A stretch of 64,000 bases of DNA. Origin: Marinomonas sp. TW1. Lineage in GTDB: Bacteria; Pseudomonadota; Gammaproteobacteria; Pseudomonadales; Marinomonadaceae. The translations under genes and the position numbers were made by a program. Below the pieces are notes generated by a model that was not told the DNA's origin, did no database searches, and worked only from the letters and a program-made list of their open reading frames with translations. Location of the stretch: contig NZ_JSEE01000008.1 of assembly GCF_001625355.1 (NCBI RefSeq), positions 146,840 to 210,839 of the forward strand, given 5' to 3'. This document shows, piece by piece, positions 17,714 to 25,671 of the stretch. The first letter of the stretch is position 1, and every line of letters begins with the position of its first letter.

Positions 17714-17746
17714 GTTTCTTAAATAAATTTGACTGAGGATAAAAGC

Positions 17747-18646
17747 ATGTCTGAAGAAGTTATTATCATTGGGGGGAGTTTCGCGGGGTTATCTGCCGCG
17801 ATGCAGTTGGCTCGCGGGCAAAGAAAGATCACCGTTATTGATGCTGGCGAACCACGTAATCGTTTTGCTAACCAATCTCACGGATTTTTTGGACTGGATG
17901 GCGTATCCCCTCATCAAATTCAACAAGAAGCACAGCGCCAATTACTAAAATACCCCACAGTGACCCTGATTGAAGACACGGCCAAAACCGCTTTAAAACT
18001 AGACGATCTATTTCATGTCACCTTAGGAAATGGTCAGACGATACACAGCAAAAAGTTGATTCTGGCAACCGGTCTAAAAGATGAAATACCCGATATTCCC
18101 GGCCTACGAGAACGCTGGGGAGCCACTGTTGCCCACTGCCCTTATTGCCACGGCTATGAGTTAAGAAATCAGTCCTTGGGCGTCATCGCCACCAGCCCTC
18201 ATTCCATTCATCAGGCCGCTATGCTGCCAGACTGGGGACCAACCACCTATTTCACCCAAGGTCAGTTTGAGCCAGATGAGGAGCAGTTAGCCTTACTAAT
18301 CAAACGCGGCGTTACCATAGAACGTACTGAAGTGATTGAAGTCCTTGGTCGACCACCCAAAATCACCAGTCTCTATCTCGCCGATGGTCGCACCATTCAG
18401 ATTGGTGGCATTTTTGTGGCCCCTAAAACCCATATGGCCAGTTCATTAGCCGAGCAACTCGGCTGTGAATTTGAAGAAGGCCCGTTAGGGTTAGTAGTCA
18501 AAACCGATGAGATGAAACAAACCAATATTACGGGGTTGTTCGCTGCAGGAGATACGGTTAACCCCATGCAAAATGCCACTTTTGCATCCGCTGCTGGGGT
18601 GATGGCTGGCGTGGGAGCCCATCACGCCTTAATCCAAGACACTTAA
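17747..18646 (+). CDS. NAD(P)/FAD-dependent oxidoreductase, thioredoxin-reductase-like
   Basis: A 299-aa flavoprotein of the thioredoxin reductase fold. The FAD-binding GGSFAGLSAAMQLARG motif is at about residues 9-24 and the CPYC redox-pair motif (AHCPYCHGYE) is near residue 130-140, at the TrxR position. The second nucleotide-binding Gly motif is weak (LGVIATSPHS), so NADPH use is uncertain. A C-terminal GLFAAGD motif closes the FAD site. The ATG at 17747 is chosen for GAGGA 7 bases upstream over a TTG at 17729. It is probably under the control of the divergent Rrf2 regulator. Confidence 0.85.
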   Translation: MSEEVIIIGGSFAGLSAAMQLARGQRKITVIDAGEPRNRFANQSHGFFGLDGVSPHQIQQEAQRQLLKYPTVTLIEDTAKTALKLDDLFHVTLGNGQTIHSKKLILATGLKDEIPDIPGLRERWGATVAHCPYCHGYELRNQSLGVIATSPHSIHQAAMLPDWGPTTYFTQGQFEPDEEQLALLIKRGVTIERTEVIEVLGRPPKITSLYLADGRTIQIGGIFVAPKTHMASSLAEQLGCEFEEGPLGLVVKTDEMKQTNITGLFAAGDTVNPMQNATFASAAGVMAGVGAHHALIQDT

Positions 18647-18655
18647 TAGTCTGGC

Positions 18656-18691
18656 CGAAAAATGCGACGGATAGCATTTTTCGACTTTTTT
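18656..18691 (+). terminator. Terminator after the flavoprotein gene
   Basis: CGAAAAATGC (18656-18665) pairs perfectly with GCATTTTTCG (18674-18683) around an eight-base loop and is followed by a run of six Ts. Confidence 0.85.
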
Positions 18692-18694
18692 AAG

Positions 18695-18800
18695 TGCAAA
18701 ATTCCTGTAATAAATTCCATCCTTCCTAGCCAATTACTGACCTTACTTTCTACCTCAACGTGTTGAAAATGCCTGTTAAGTAAACTCTCCGTCATGATAG
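18695..18800 (+). promoter_or_regulatory. Upstream region of the OmpA-family gene with blocks shared with its paralogue
   Basis: TGCAAAATTCCTGTAATA (18695-18712) and AAGTAAACTCTCCGTCATG (18778-18796) recur, slightly altered, at nearly the same distances upstream of the paralogous gene at 20480. The first block lies 248 bases and the second 165 bases before the start codon. They probably contain a promoter or regulator site kept after the gene duplication. Confidence 0.45.
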
Positions 18801-18942
18801 TGCAATCCCCTGTAATTAAAGGCTTTTCAAGCGATTACGGGGTGTCTTTTCTGGCGTTTAAAACCCGCTTATTCTGAAAAAAAGCACAACGCTTATTGTC
18901 AATAAGCACCCAACACCCCAGACACTTATCAGGAGATAAACC

Positions 18943-20085
18943 ATGTCTTTTACTTTTGCAAAACGCACACTGATCAGCAGCTTAGTCGCTGCCGCTTCTT
19001 TTTCATCCATCGCTTTGGCACAACCGCAATCTGGTTTCACCATCACCCCAAGTATTGGTCATTACGATATGGACAATGACCGCGATGAAGAAAATGACAC
19101 CGCTTATTCTTTAGGCTTAGGCTACCAATTCGACAACCCTTGGGCGGTCGAATTTGTTTACCTCAATGCTGACACAGAATCAGCTCAAACCGGCAATAAA
19201 GTCGACGTAGATCAGTATCGCTTGGATGGTTTGTACCACTTGCCTAATGTCTCTCGCTATAATCTGACACCTTACTTAGCCGCAGGGGTTGGCACAACGG
19301 ACTTTAGCACCAACGCAGACAATAATGTGGAGATTAATGCCGGTGGTGGTTTGAAATACGCCATCAATGATTCGCTTGCTTTACGCGCCGATTTTCGTCT
19401 AGTAAATGACGTCGAAGATCATCACGTCGACAAGGTCTCTTCTATTGGCTTACAAATGACGTTTGGCCATAAAGGGAACCACGAAGCCAGTCAGGAGATG
19501 GATTTTCAACCTATCGACTATGACGAAAATGTCGATCAAGCAACAGATGAAATGGCTGATACAACGCCAGCAAATGAACCTGAAACCATCACAGAAATAG
19601 AGCAGCCTGTGATCACTGAAGACAACCCGCCAATGGAAAACACGGTAGAACAAGAAGAGCCATTACCTGAGCCACCAGTGACGGCTGACGGCACGGAACC
19701 AAGCCTGTCCGAGCAAGCTGCCGTTGTCGCAGCACAACCACCCATTAAATTGAATATTCAGTTTGCCAGTAACCAAACTCAGGTCCCGCAGAAGTTCTAC
19801 CCAGAAGTTGAAAAACTGGCCACGTTCCTAATGGAAAACCCCAATACCACTGTGGTCATTGAAGGTCACACAGACGATACCGGTGCCGCCAGTTACAACC
19901 AAAAAGTATCGGAAGAACGAGCCAATGCCATTGCCGATGTATTAGTGGAAATCTTCGGCATTCCTGAAAATCGTGTGAGCGCCATCGGATACGGTGAAGA
20001 TAAGCCATTGTTCGACAATGACTCGGCCGAGCATCGTCAAGCAAACCGTCGTGTTGTCGCTGTGATCTCGGACAATCAGGCTTAA
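18943..20085 (+). CDS. OmpA-family outer-membrane protein (N-terminal beta-barrel, C-terminal OmpA domain)
   Basis: A 380-aa outer-membrane protein. Signal peptide at residues 1-26 (cleavage after IALA), then an eight-stranded-barrel-type domain (about 27-180; FTITPSIGHYDMDNDRDE, YSLGLGYQFDNPWAVEFVYL, LRADFRLVNDVEDHHVDK). An acidic, Pro/Glu/Thr-rich linker (about 185-265) leads to a C-terminal OmpA peptidoglycan-binding domain (about 270-380; VVIEGHTDDTG, ANAIADVL and NRRVVA). It should anchor the outer membrane to peptidoglycan, OprF-like. The next gene is a paralogue of the barrel half only. Confidence 0.9.
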   Translation: MSFTFAKRTLISSLVAAASFSSIALAQPQSGFTITPSIGHYDMDNDRDEENDTAYSLGLGYQFDNPWAVEFVYLNADTESAQTGNKVDVDQYRLDGLYHLPNVSRYNLTPYLAAGVGTTDFSTNADNNVEINAGGGLKYAINDSLALRADFRLVNDVEDHHVDKVSSIGLQMTFGHKGNHEASQEMDFQPIDYDENVDQATDEMADTTPANEPETITEIEQPVITEDNPPMENTVEQEEPLPEPPVTADGTEPSLSEQAAVVAAQPPIKLNIQFASNQTQVPQKFYPEVEKLATFLMENPNTTVVIEGHTDDTGAASYNQKVSEERANAIADVLVEIFGIPENRVSAIGYGEDKPLFDNDSAEHRQANRRVVAVISDNQA

Positions 20086-20141
20086 ATCACCGGCATTCAA
20101 GCTTCCCAATGATTGCCACAGAGCGATTCGCATTTAGGCAC

Positions 20142-20168
20142 GCCCAATCTTAGATTGGGCTTTTTTTT
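20142..20168 (+). terminator. Terminator after the OmpA-family gene
   Basis: GCCCAATCT and AGATTGGGC form a perfect nine-base stem with a two-base TA between them, followed by eight Ts. Confidence 0.9.
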
Positions 20169-20234
20169 GTCCGCTTTATTCATTTCCCTCCTCCCTAATT
20201 GACGTTAAATGGCGCTCTAAAAAGTCTGTACCAC

Positions 20235-20340
20235 TGCAAAATTCTTGTAATTTAAATCCGAATTCCTACACCTTAAACGCAAACTTGCTGCCCATTTAGC
20301 TAAATAACTCTCTCGCCAAGTAAAGCCTCTGTCAGGAATA
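20235..20340 (+). promoter_or_regulatory. Upstream region of the second barrel gene with the shared blocks
   Basis: TGCAAAATTCTTGTAATTTA (20235-20254) and AAGTAAAGCCTCTGTCAGG (20318-20336) match the blocks upstream of the OmpA-family gene, at 245 and 162 bases before this start. The whole gap 20169-20479 holds no gene that I can see; these blocks are its only clear structure. Confidence 0.45.
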
Positions 20341-20479
20341 CATAAATAGAGTTCAACCCTTTGTTTTTATTAGTTTTTCGCTCTCTTTATTTCTCGTTCA
20401 ATGGGCGTAACCTAAAGTCTGAAGCGGAACGCAGCGCATCCATCTGTGTTCCTAAATTCAGTGCATTAGGAGAATTAAC

Positions 20480-21031
20480 ATGGCGATTTCATTTACTAAG
20501 CGTACTCTTTTCAGCGGAGTCCTAATGGCTTCTACTTTAACCACGATGGCTTATGCCGAGCCGAGTAAACCCGGCTTCACCTTGACCCCAAGTATTGGCT
20601 TCTACAATACAGATAACGATCGTGATGCAGGCAATGATCATGCTTACGCTCTTGGCCTTGGTTACCAATTTAATAGTCCATTAGCAATCGAAGCCACTTA
20701 CCTGCACTCTGATGCAAGAAAACGTGGCCGTGATCACGACTTGGATCAATATCGAGTCGACGGTCTTTATAGCTTGCCTAAATTCACTCAAGTGGACTTA
20801 ACGCCTTACTTAGCGGCTGGGGTAGGTTTAACGGATGTGGATGGCACAGATGCCAGCACTAACTTGTTGATCAATGCCGGTGGTGGTGTGAAATACGCGC
20901 TAAACCAAGATGTTAGCCTACGCGCCGACTTTCGTTTGGTAAAAGACATTGAAGACAATTACTTAGACAATGTGGCGTCCATTGGTGTGCAATACGCCTT
21001 TGGTGAACCCGCGTTGCAGTACAGTAACTAA
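20480..21031 (+). CDS. Outer-membrane beta-barrel protein, paralogue of the OmpA-family barrel
   Basis: A 183-aa protein with signal peptide (residues 1-26, cleavage after AYA) and a barrel domain closely matching the N-terminal half of the preceding gene: FTLTPSIGFYNTDNDRD, YALGLGYQFNSPLAIEATYL and LRADFRLVKDIEDNYLDN. It ends just after the barrel and lacks the linker and the OmpA peptidoglycan-binding domain. A tandem duplication followed by loss or gain of the OmpA domain is the simplest reading. It may be a stress or adaptation porin-like protein; function is unknown. Confidence 0.85.
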   Translation: MAISFTKRTLFSGVLMASTLTTMAYAEPSKPGFTLTPSIGFYNTDNDRDAGNDHAYALGLGYQFNSPLAIEATYLHSDARKRGRDHDLDQYRVDGLYSLPKFTQVDLTPYLAAGVGLTDVDGTDASTNLLINAGGGVKYALNQDVSLRADFRLVKDIEDNYLDNVASIGVQYAFGEPALQYSN

Positions 21032-21050
21032 ACCTAAATGGACACAACAA

Positions 21051-21075
21051 CGCCCAGCCATGCTGGGCGTTTTTC
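21051..21075 (+). terminator. Terminator after the second barrel gene
   Basis: CGCCCAGC (21051-21058) pairs with GCTGGGCG (21062-21069) over a CAT loop, followed by five Ts. It lies in the gap between this gene and the convergent flavoprotein gene. Confidence 0.85.
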
Positions 21076-21099
21076 TAGGATGCAATGCTGGTAGGACTA

Positions 21100-22326
21100 T
21101 CAGCGCCTTGTTGTCAACCAACGGCACACACCTTGTCCAGCGAGGCGTCCTGTTGCAAAGCAGGCCGTTAGCAGATAACCACCCGTTGGTGCTTCCCAAT
21201 CCAGCATTTCACCTGCGCAAAACACACCTTCCATCTGACATAACATCAAGTCGTCGTCGAGACTGGCTTCGCACACGCCACCGGCACTGGAGATCACTTC
21301 AGCAATGGGTTTGGTCTGATAAAAAGAAACCGGTAGATGTTTAATGGCATGCGCTAACGCCTTGGGCGAAGATAACGCCTGTTTAGCAAACAACTCATGC
21401 AATAAAGCTACTTTAACACCACTTAAGCCTACGCAGCGTTTCAGGTACTTACTAAAAGATTCTTTGGCTTTTCGAGAGGACAACTTGGCCACCAGCTGCT
21501 GCTCACTGATGTCAGCCAGTAAATCGATGGACAAACTGGCTTCTCCTTGCGCCTCAATGTCATCGCGCAGGTACTTTGAAAAAGCGTAAATTAAGCTGCC
21601 TTCCATGCCATCTTGGGTGACGATGCACTCACCTTTTTTGCTGACTGTCTGACCGTTGGCTAGGGTCATGGAAAAAGCCACGCCTTTTAATGGACTGCCA
21701 GCAAATTTGCTACGCAAATGCTCACTCCAATGACTATAAAAACCACAGTTGGCACTGCGCAAAGGCGATAAGGTAATCTCCTGTTCAGCGAGTACAGATT
21801 GCCAAGCACCGTCTGAACCGAGTTTTGGCCAACTGGCGCCCCCCATCGCTAAAACAATCGCATCCGCATCAGCGATGACCGTCTCACCTTGGTGATCAAA
21901 CGTCGCTCGACCCGAACTTAGCGATACCATTTTGTGGCGCATATGAAATACCACACCCGCTTCACGCAGGCGCGACAACCATTGTCGAAGTAAAGGCGCG
22001 GCTTTCATATCCGTTGGGAAGACGCGGCCGGAACTGCCTATAAAGGTGTCGACTCCTAGGCCATGAATCCAGTCACATAAGGCTTGGTTATCAAATTGTC
22101 GTACCGCACTGGATAACCATTCAGCTTTGTCGTAGTAACGTTGAATAAAGTCGTCATAGGCTTCTGAATGGGTAATGTTCATCCCCCCCACACCCGCCAA
22201 TAAAAATTTCCGACAGGCACTGGGTTTGGCATCGTATACATGAACCTGATGACCGGCCGCCGCCATTGTTTCTGCCGCCATTAATCCGGCTGGACCGGCG
22301 CCAATCACCATGACATTTTTCTTCAT
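21100..22326 (-). CDS. Flavoprotein of the HI0933/TIGR03862 family
   Basis: A 408-aa NAD(P)/FAD-dependent oxidoreductase of the HI0933-like family, TIGR03862 branch. The N-terminal FAD motif VIGAGPAGLMAAETMAAAG (about 6-24) is followed by CRKFLLAGVGGMNITHSE, a family hallmark, and SSGRVFPTDMKAAPLLR. The C-terminal VFCAGEMLDWEAPTGGYLL motif completes the FAD site. No substrate is known for this family. It is on the same strand as the DUF502 gene, with a 77-base gap, and converges on the barrel gene. Confidence 0.85.
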   Translation of the reverse strand: MKKNVMVIGAGPAGLMAAETMAAAGHQVHVYDAKPSACRKFLLAGVGGMNITHSEAYDDFIQRYYDKAEWLSSAVRQFDNQALCDWIHGLGVDTFIGSSGRVFPTDMKAAPLLRQWLSRLREAGVVFHMRHKMVSLSSGRATFDHQGETVIADADAIVLAMGGASWPKLGSDGAWQSVLAEQEITLSPLRSANCGFYSHWSEHLRSKFAGSPLKGVAFSMTLANGQTVSKKGECIVTQDGMEGSLIYAFSKYLRDDIEAQGEASLSIDLLADISEQQLVAKLSSRKAKESFSKYLKRCVGLSGVKVALLHELFAKQALSSPKALAHAIKHLPVSFYQTKPIAEVISSAGGVCEASLDDDLMLCQMEGVFCAGEMLDWEAPTGGYLLTACFATGRLAGQGVCRWLTTRR

Positions 22327-22403
22327 GACTACCCACTCAATTCAAAAAGAAAAGCATGATAATGAAATTCCCCCAGATCACCAAGAGATCAAGCATAATC
22401 ACC

Positions 22404-23012
22404 TTACTCAGAGGTCCCTTTCTGACTTTGTACACCTGCGGTTAATGTCAATCGCATGGCTTCCTCTACTCCGATATCAAGCTCTGTTAATCGGTCACGA
22501 GCGATATACAAGGTAATGCCACCAATTTGGTAACTCAGCGGCACATACACGCCCACTAACCCTTGATCAGGAAACAGTTTTTTTCCAGTTTGTTCACCGG
22601 TCACAAAACCAATCACCTGTGCGCCATTCCACTCCAAGGACACCACGCTTTTCATGTCCTTTTTTTCAGACAAATTGAAGACCATCATCATGTCTTTAAA
22701 GGCACCATAAATGGACTTCACTAAAGGAATACGCTCCAACAGGTTATGGCTGAGTTTCACCAGATAGCGAATGCCGTATAGATTTACCAGCAAACCCACC
22801 AATACCAAGGTCGCCAAACTCATTGTTAAGCCAACACCTGGAAAGTAGTAATCCTCTGGGATAAACAGCAAGATCAGCGGTTTCGCCAACGCCTCGCCAG
22901 TCGACAGTAACCAATAGATAAGGTAAAGCGTTAAGCCGATCGGCAATACAGCCACCAAGCCTTTTAACAACAAAGACACCAATTTATTCATAGTCAAATT
23001 ATCCAATTCCAT
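22404..23012 (-). CDS. DUF502 family membrane protein
   Basis: An inner-membrane protein of the DUF502 family (202 aa from the longest start). Two membrane helices are clear: about residues 15-35 (LLLKGLVAVLPIGLTLYLIY) and about 60-85 (LTMSLATLVLVGLLVNLYGI). They are followed by ERIPLVKSIYGAFKDMM, the family signature, and a soluble beta-rich C-terminus. The ATG at 22991 gives the usual family N-terminus (MNKLVSLL); the ATG at 23012 has GAGG but only two bases away, so the start is not settled. The function of the family is unknown. Confidence 0.8.
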   Translation of the reverse strand: MELDNLTMNKLVSLLLKGLVAVLPIGLTLYLIYWLLSTGEALAKPLILLFIPEDYYFPGVGLTMSLATLVLVGLLVNLYGIRYLVKLSHNLLERIPLVKSIYGAFKDMMMVFNLSEKKDMKSVVSLEWNGAQVIGFVTGEQTGKKLFPDQGLVGVYVPLSYQIGGITLYIARDRLTELDIGVEEAMRLTLTAGVQSQKGTSE

Positions 23013-23065
23013 CGCCTCATAGTATGAAGCACAGCAAGTCTGATCTTGCCTCTTAGTGTGTGGAC

Positions 23066-23098
23066 AAATTCCTCAAAAGCAAGCGATACGAGGAATTT
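23066..23098. repeat. Inverted repeat upstream of the tetR gene
   Basis: AAATTCCTC (23066-23074) and GAGGAATTT (23090-23098) are perfect nine-base arms with a 15-base spacer. It lies in the 153-base divergent gap between the DUF502 gene and the tetR gene and could be a second operator. Confidence 0.4.
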
Positions 23099-23129
23099 AA
23101 TTCGTTTCACAGTGCACCGAAAAGGCCTA

Positions 23130-23149
23130 TATTCATCAAGTGATGAATA
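23130..23149. promoter_or_regulatory. Candidate TetR operator
   Basis: TATTCATCAAGTGATGAATA is a near-symmetric site: perfect nine-base arms around a two-base centre. It ends 16 bases before the tetR-family start, overlapping the place where a promoter or ribosome site would be. This is the expected position and form for autorepression by the adjacent TetR protein. Confidence 0.6.
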
Positions 23150-23165
23150 ACAACAGGGACTTTTC

Positions 23166-23810
23166 ATGACCAGTAAGATAGGCCGCCCAAAAGGGGATCA
23201 GCAAGATACACGCCAAGCGCTCATAGACGCTGCACGAGAAAGCTTCAGTCGTTATGGATACCGTAAGATTTCCACCCGTCATATCGCCCAACAAGCAGGC
23301 GTTGATGCGGCCATGATCCGTTATTACTTTGGCTCTAAAGCCAACCTGTTCGAAGCCATGGTAAAAGACACCCTGTCTCCCATACTCAATTTGTTTCGTC
23401 AGCGCCACCACAATGCAGAAGATTTAACGCCGCTCACCTTGATGCAAACTTATTATCGAATGATGTCGGCCAATCCAAGTTTGCCAAGATTGATTCAAGA
23501 AATTTTTAATCATCATGATAGTGGCGATGCCTTCAGCATACTGGCCAACATATTTGATGAAGTCTTGCTGCGTTCACAACACTGGGCGCAACAACTGCGT
23601 CAGCAACATAAGGTCAACCCCGCGCTGAACCCTGAGTGGATTCGTCTAAGCCTGTTGAGCCTGATGATCTTTCCCTTGCTGGCCCCCAAGTACATTCAGC
23701 AAGGGCTTGGCATTGAATTGTCCCAAGACTGGCTGTTACAGCTCGCCGAACATAACCATGCTTTATTACAACATGGATTATTCAACCCACAAGAGGAAGA
23801 AGACCAATGA
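23166..23810 (+). CDS. TetR/AcrR-family regulator (CecR-like)
   Basis: A 214-aa TetR-family repressor. The N-terminal HTH covers about residues 12-58 (ALIDAARESFSRYGYRKIST, then IAQQAGVDAAMIRYYFGSK). The C-terminal ligand domain is helical. It is the first gene of a four-gene unit (tetR, hlyD, ATPase, permease), the arrangement seen for E. coli cecR-ybhGFSR. The stop overlaps the next gene's ATG by four bases. It is probably an autorepressor acting at the palindrome just upstream and relieved by a toxic compound. Confidence 0.88.
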   Translation: MTSKIGRPKGDQQDTRQALIDAARESFSRYGYRKISTRHIAQQAGVDAAMIRYYFGSKANLFEAMVKDTLSPILNLFRQRHHNAEDLTPLTLMQTYYRMMSANPSLPRLIQEIFNHHDSGDAFSILANIFDEVLLRSQHWAQQLRQQHKVNPALNPEWIRLSLLSLMIFPLLAPKYIQQGLGIELSQDWLLQLAEHNHALLQHGLFNPQEEEDQ

Positions 23811-24754
23811 AAGTGTGCCGTATTCTTATCTCTCTTGCATTCCTATCTACCCTAAGCGCTTGCCAGCAAGAAGCGGAACATATCGCCATGGGCACTCTAG
23901 AAAGAGACCGCATTTTGTTGTCGGCGACTGCCAACGAAACCATCCGCCAAATTTGGGTCAACGAAGGGCAGACGGTGCACTCTGGCGACACCCTAATACA
24001 ACTCGATGATCGCAAAGCACGAGCCTTGCTCAAACAACGCCAAGCCGAACTAGCCAAAGCTCAAGCGGCCCTCAACAAACTCTTATCGGGTACGCGTGAT
24101 GAACAGATTGCCGCCGCACAAGCGGAACGGAATGTGGCACAAGCTGAGAGCAATAATGCAACGTTAGCCTATCAAAGAAGCAGCGAGTTGTTTCGTAAAA
24201 AAGCCATAGGAAAAGCAGATTTAGACGCAGCAAAGAGTCAGTTAGAAGCCAAACGCGCCGCCGTGGCAGCTCAACAAGCAAGACTAGACGAGTTACAAAA
24301 TGGCGCTCAGTCACAAGACATTCAGGCCGCGCAAGCCGACGTCGCCAATGCTTTGGCTGCGGTCACTTGGCAACAGCAAGTGCTGTTGGACTTAACCATT
24401 AAAGCCAATCACGATGGCATTATTGATAGCTTACCCTGGCACGTAGGGGAAACCGTTTCCAATGGCACGCAACTGGTCAGTCTGTTATCGAGTGAACGCG
24501 TTTATGCTCGCGTTTATTTACCTGCACAGGCACTCAATAAAGTTCAAGTAGGCAGTCAAGTGAACATCTATGTGGACGGCATAGCCGCTCCTTTAACAGG
24601 GCAAATTAGTCATATCCGAGCCACGCCTGCCTTTACGCCTTTTTATGCCCTCAACGAAAGGGATCGAGATCGCTTGATGTACCTGACCGATGTGCGGCTG
24701 AATGATGCGGATCACCTCGCCACAGGCATGAGCTTGGAGGTACGCATTCCATGA
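23807..24754 (+). CDS. HlyD-family periplasmic adaptor lipoprotein (YbhG-like)
   Basis: A membrane-fusion protein (315 aa) for an ABC exporter. It begins with a lipoprotein signal (LSTLSACQQ, Cys19), then a biotinyl-lipoyl-like segment (about 30-70), a long alpha-helical hairpin with Ala/Gln/Lys-rich coiled coil (about 70-200) and a beta-barrel domain (ANHDGIIDSLPWHVGETVSNG, then YARVYLPAQAL). E. coli YbhG has a membrane anchor or cleavable signal, so the lipobox is a difference worth noting. ATG overlaps the tetR stop and its own stop overlaps the ATPase start, so the operon is tightly coupled. Confidence 0.85.
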   Translation: MKVCRILISLAFLSTLSACQQEAEHIAMGTLERDRILLSATANETIRQIWVNEGQTVHSGDTLIQLDDRKARALLKQRQAELAKAQAALNKLLSGTRDEQIAAAQAERNVAQAESNNATLAYQRSSELFRKKAIGKADLDAAKSQLEAKRAAVAAQQARLDELQNGAQSQDIQAAQADVANALAAVTWQQQVLLDLTIKANHDGIIDSLPWHVGETVSNGTQLVSLLSSERVYARVYLPAQALNKVQVGSQVNIYVDGIAAPLTGQISHIRATPAFTPFYALNERDRDRLMYLTDVRLNDADHLATGMSLEVRIP

Positions 24755-25671
24755 CCCAGCTCGCTATTGAAGCCAAAGGATTGAGTAAGCAGTTTGGTCA
24801 ACATATTGCCGTTAATCAACTGGATTTGAGCATTCCCAAAGGCTGTATTTACGGCTTTCTAGGTCCGAATGGCTGCGGCAAGTCCACTTCAATTCGCTTA
24901 CTCACAGGCTTATTAGAAGCCTCCAGCGGCGAAGTTCACATTTTAGGGGAATCCTTAAAAGGCAATGAAGAAAACCTCAAGCGTCGTTTGGGCTATATGA
25001 CGCAAAGATTCTCTTTATACGACACCCTAAGTGTCAAAGAAAACCTGCAGTTCGTAGCGGCTATATACGGCTTTACCGGTAAACGCGCTCGACAGCGCAT
25101 TGATGAATTGCTGGCTCTGTACGATCTCACGGCGCAACACAAACAACATGCAGGCTCTATGAGTGGCGGGCAAAAACAACGATTAGCCTTAGCTTGTGCC
25201 ACCTTACACTCTCCTGAACTGCTGTTTCTTGATGAGCCTACGTCAGCGGTCGACCCAGAAAATCGTCGTGAATTTTGGGAACGTTTGTTTGACTTAAGTG
25301 CCTCAGGTACCAGCATCCTAGTGTCCACCCATTACATGGACGAAGCAGAACGTTGTCATGCCTTAGCGATTCTCGAGAAAGGCCATAAACGTGCCGATGG
25401 CTCACCTCAAGACCTCATGGCCCAACTGCCTGCCAGTGTGATTGAAGTGTCTGGGGACGCATTGCGTCCTCTTAAACAACAATTAACCCAACATCCAAGT
25501 GTGCTTTCTGCCGCGCAAGTCGGTACTTACTTACGAGTGTTGGTAAAGGACAACCAAGCCGCGCCATTAGAATTCATGCGGCAACTGTGCCCTCAACATC
25601 AGGTCGCCATGACACGCCCAAATCTGGAAGATGTGTTTGTGGTCAGCACAGGAGGCCGCCATGTGGGTTAG
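24751..25671 (+). CDS. ABC exporter ATP-binding protein (YbhF-like, single ATPase domain)
   Basis: A single-domain ABC ATPase (306 aa): Walker A GPNGCGKST (about 37-45), signature MSGGQ (about 135-139), Walker B LLFLDEPTSAVDP (about 153-165) and switch His in STHYMDEAERC. A DrrA/CcmA-type C-terminal region follows. E. coli YbhF carries two ATPase domains in one protein, so this one must dimerise. It overlaps both neighbours: its ATG overlaps the hlyD stop and the permease ATG lies inside its 3' end. It powers export of unknown compounds, probably drugs or cations. Confidence 0.88.
   Translation: MTQLAIEAKGLSKQFGQHIAVNQLDLSIPKGCIYGFLGPNGCGKSTSIRLLTGLLEASSGEVHILGESLKGNEENLKRRLGYMTQRFSLYDTLSVKENLQFVAAIYGFTGKRARQRIDELLALYDLTAQHKQHAGSMSGGQKQRLALACATLHSPELLFLDEPTSAVDPENRREFWERLFDLSASGTSILVSTHYMDEAERCHALAILEKGHKRADGSPQDLMAQLPASVIEVSGDALRPLKQQLTQHPSVLSAAQVGTYLRVLVKDNQAAPLEFMRQLCPQHQVAMTRPNLEDVFVVSTGGRHVG

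Noticed and set aside
20970..21344. A 124-codon frame crossing the end of the second barrel gene, its terminator and the flavoprotein gene
   Set aside because: It spans a strong terminator hairpin and overlaps two well-supported genes in other frames, with no recognisable motifs.
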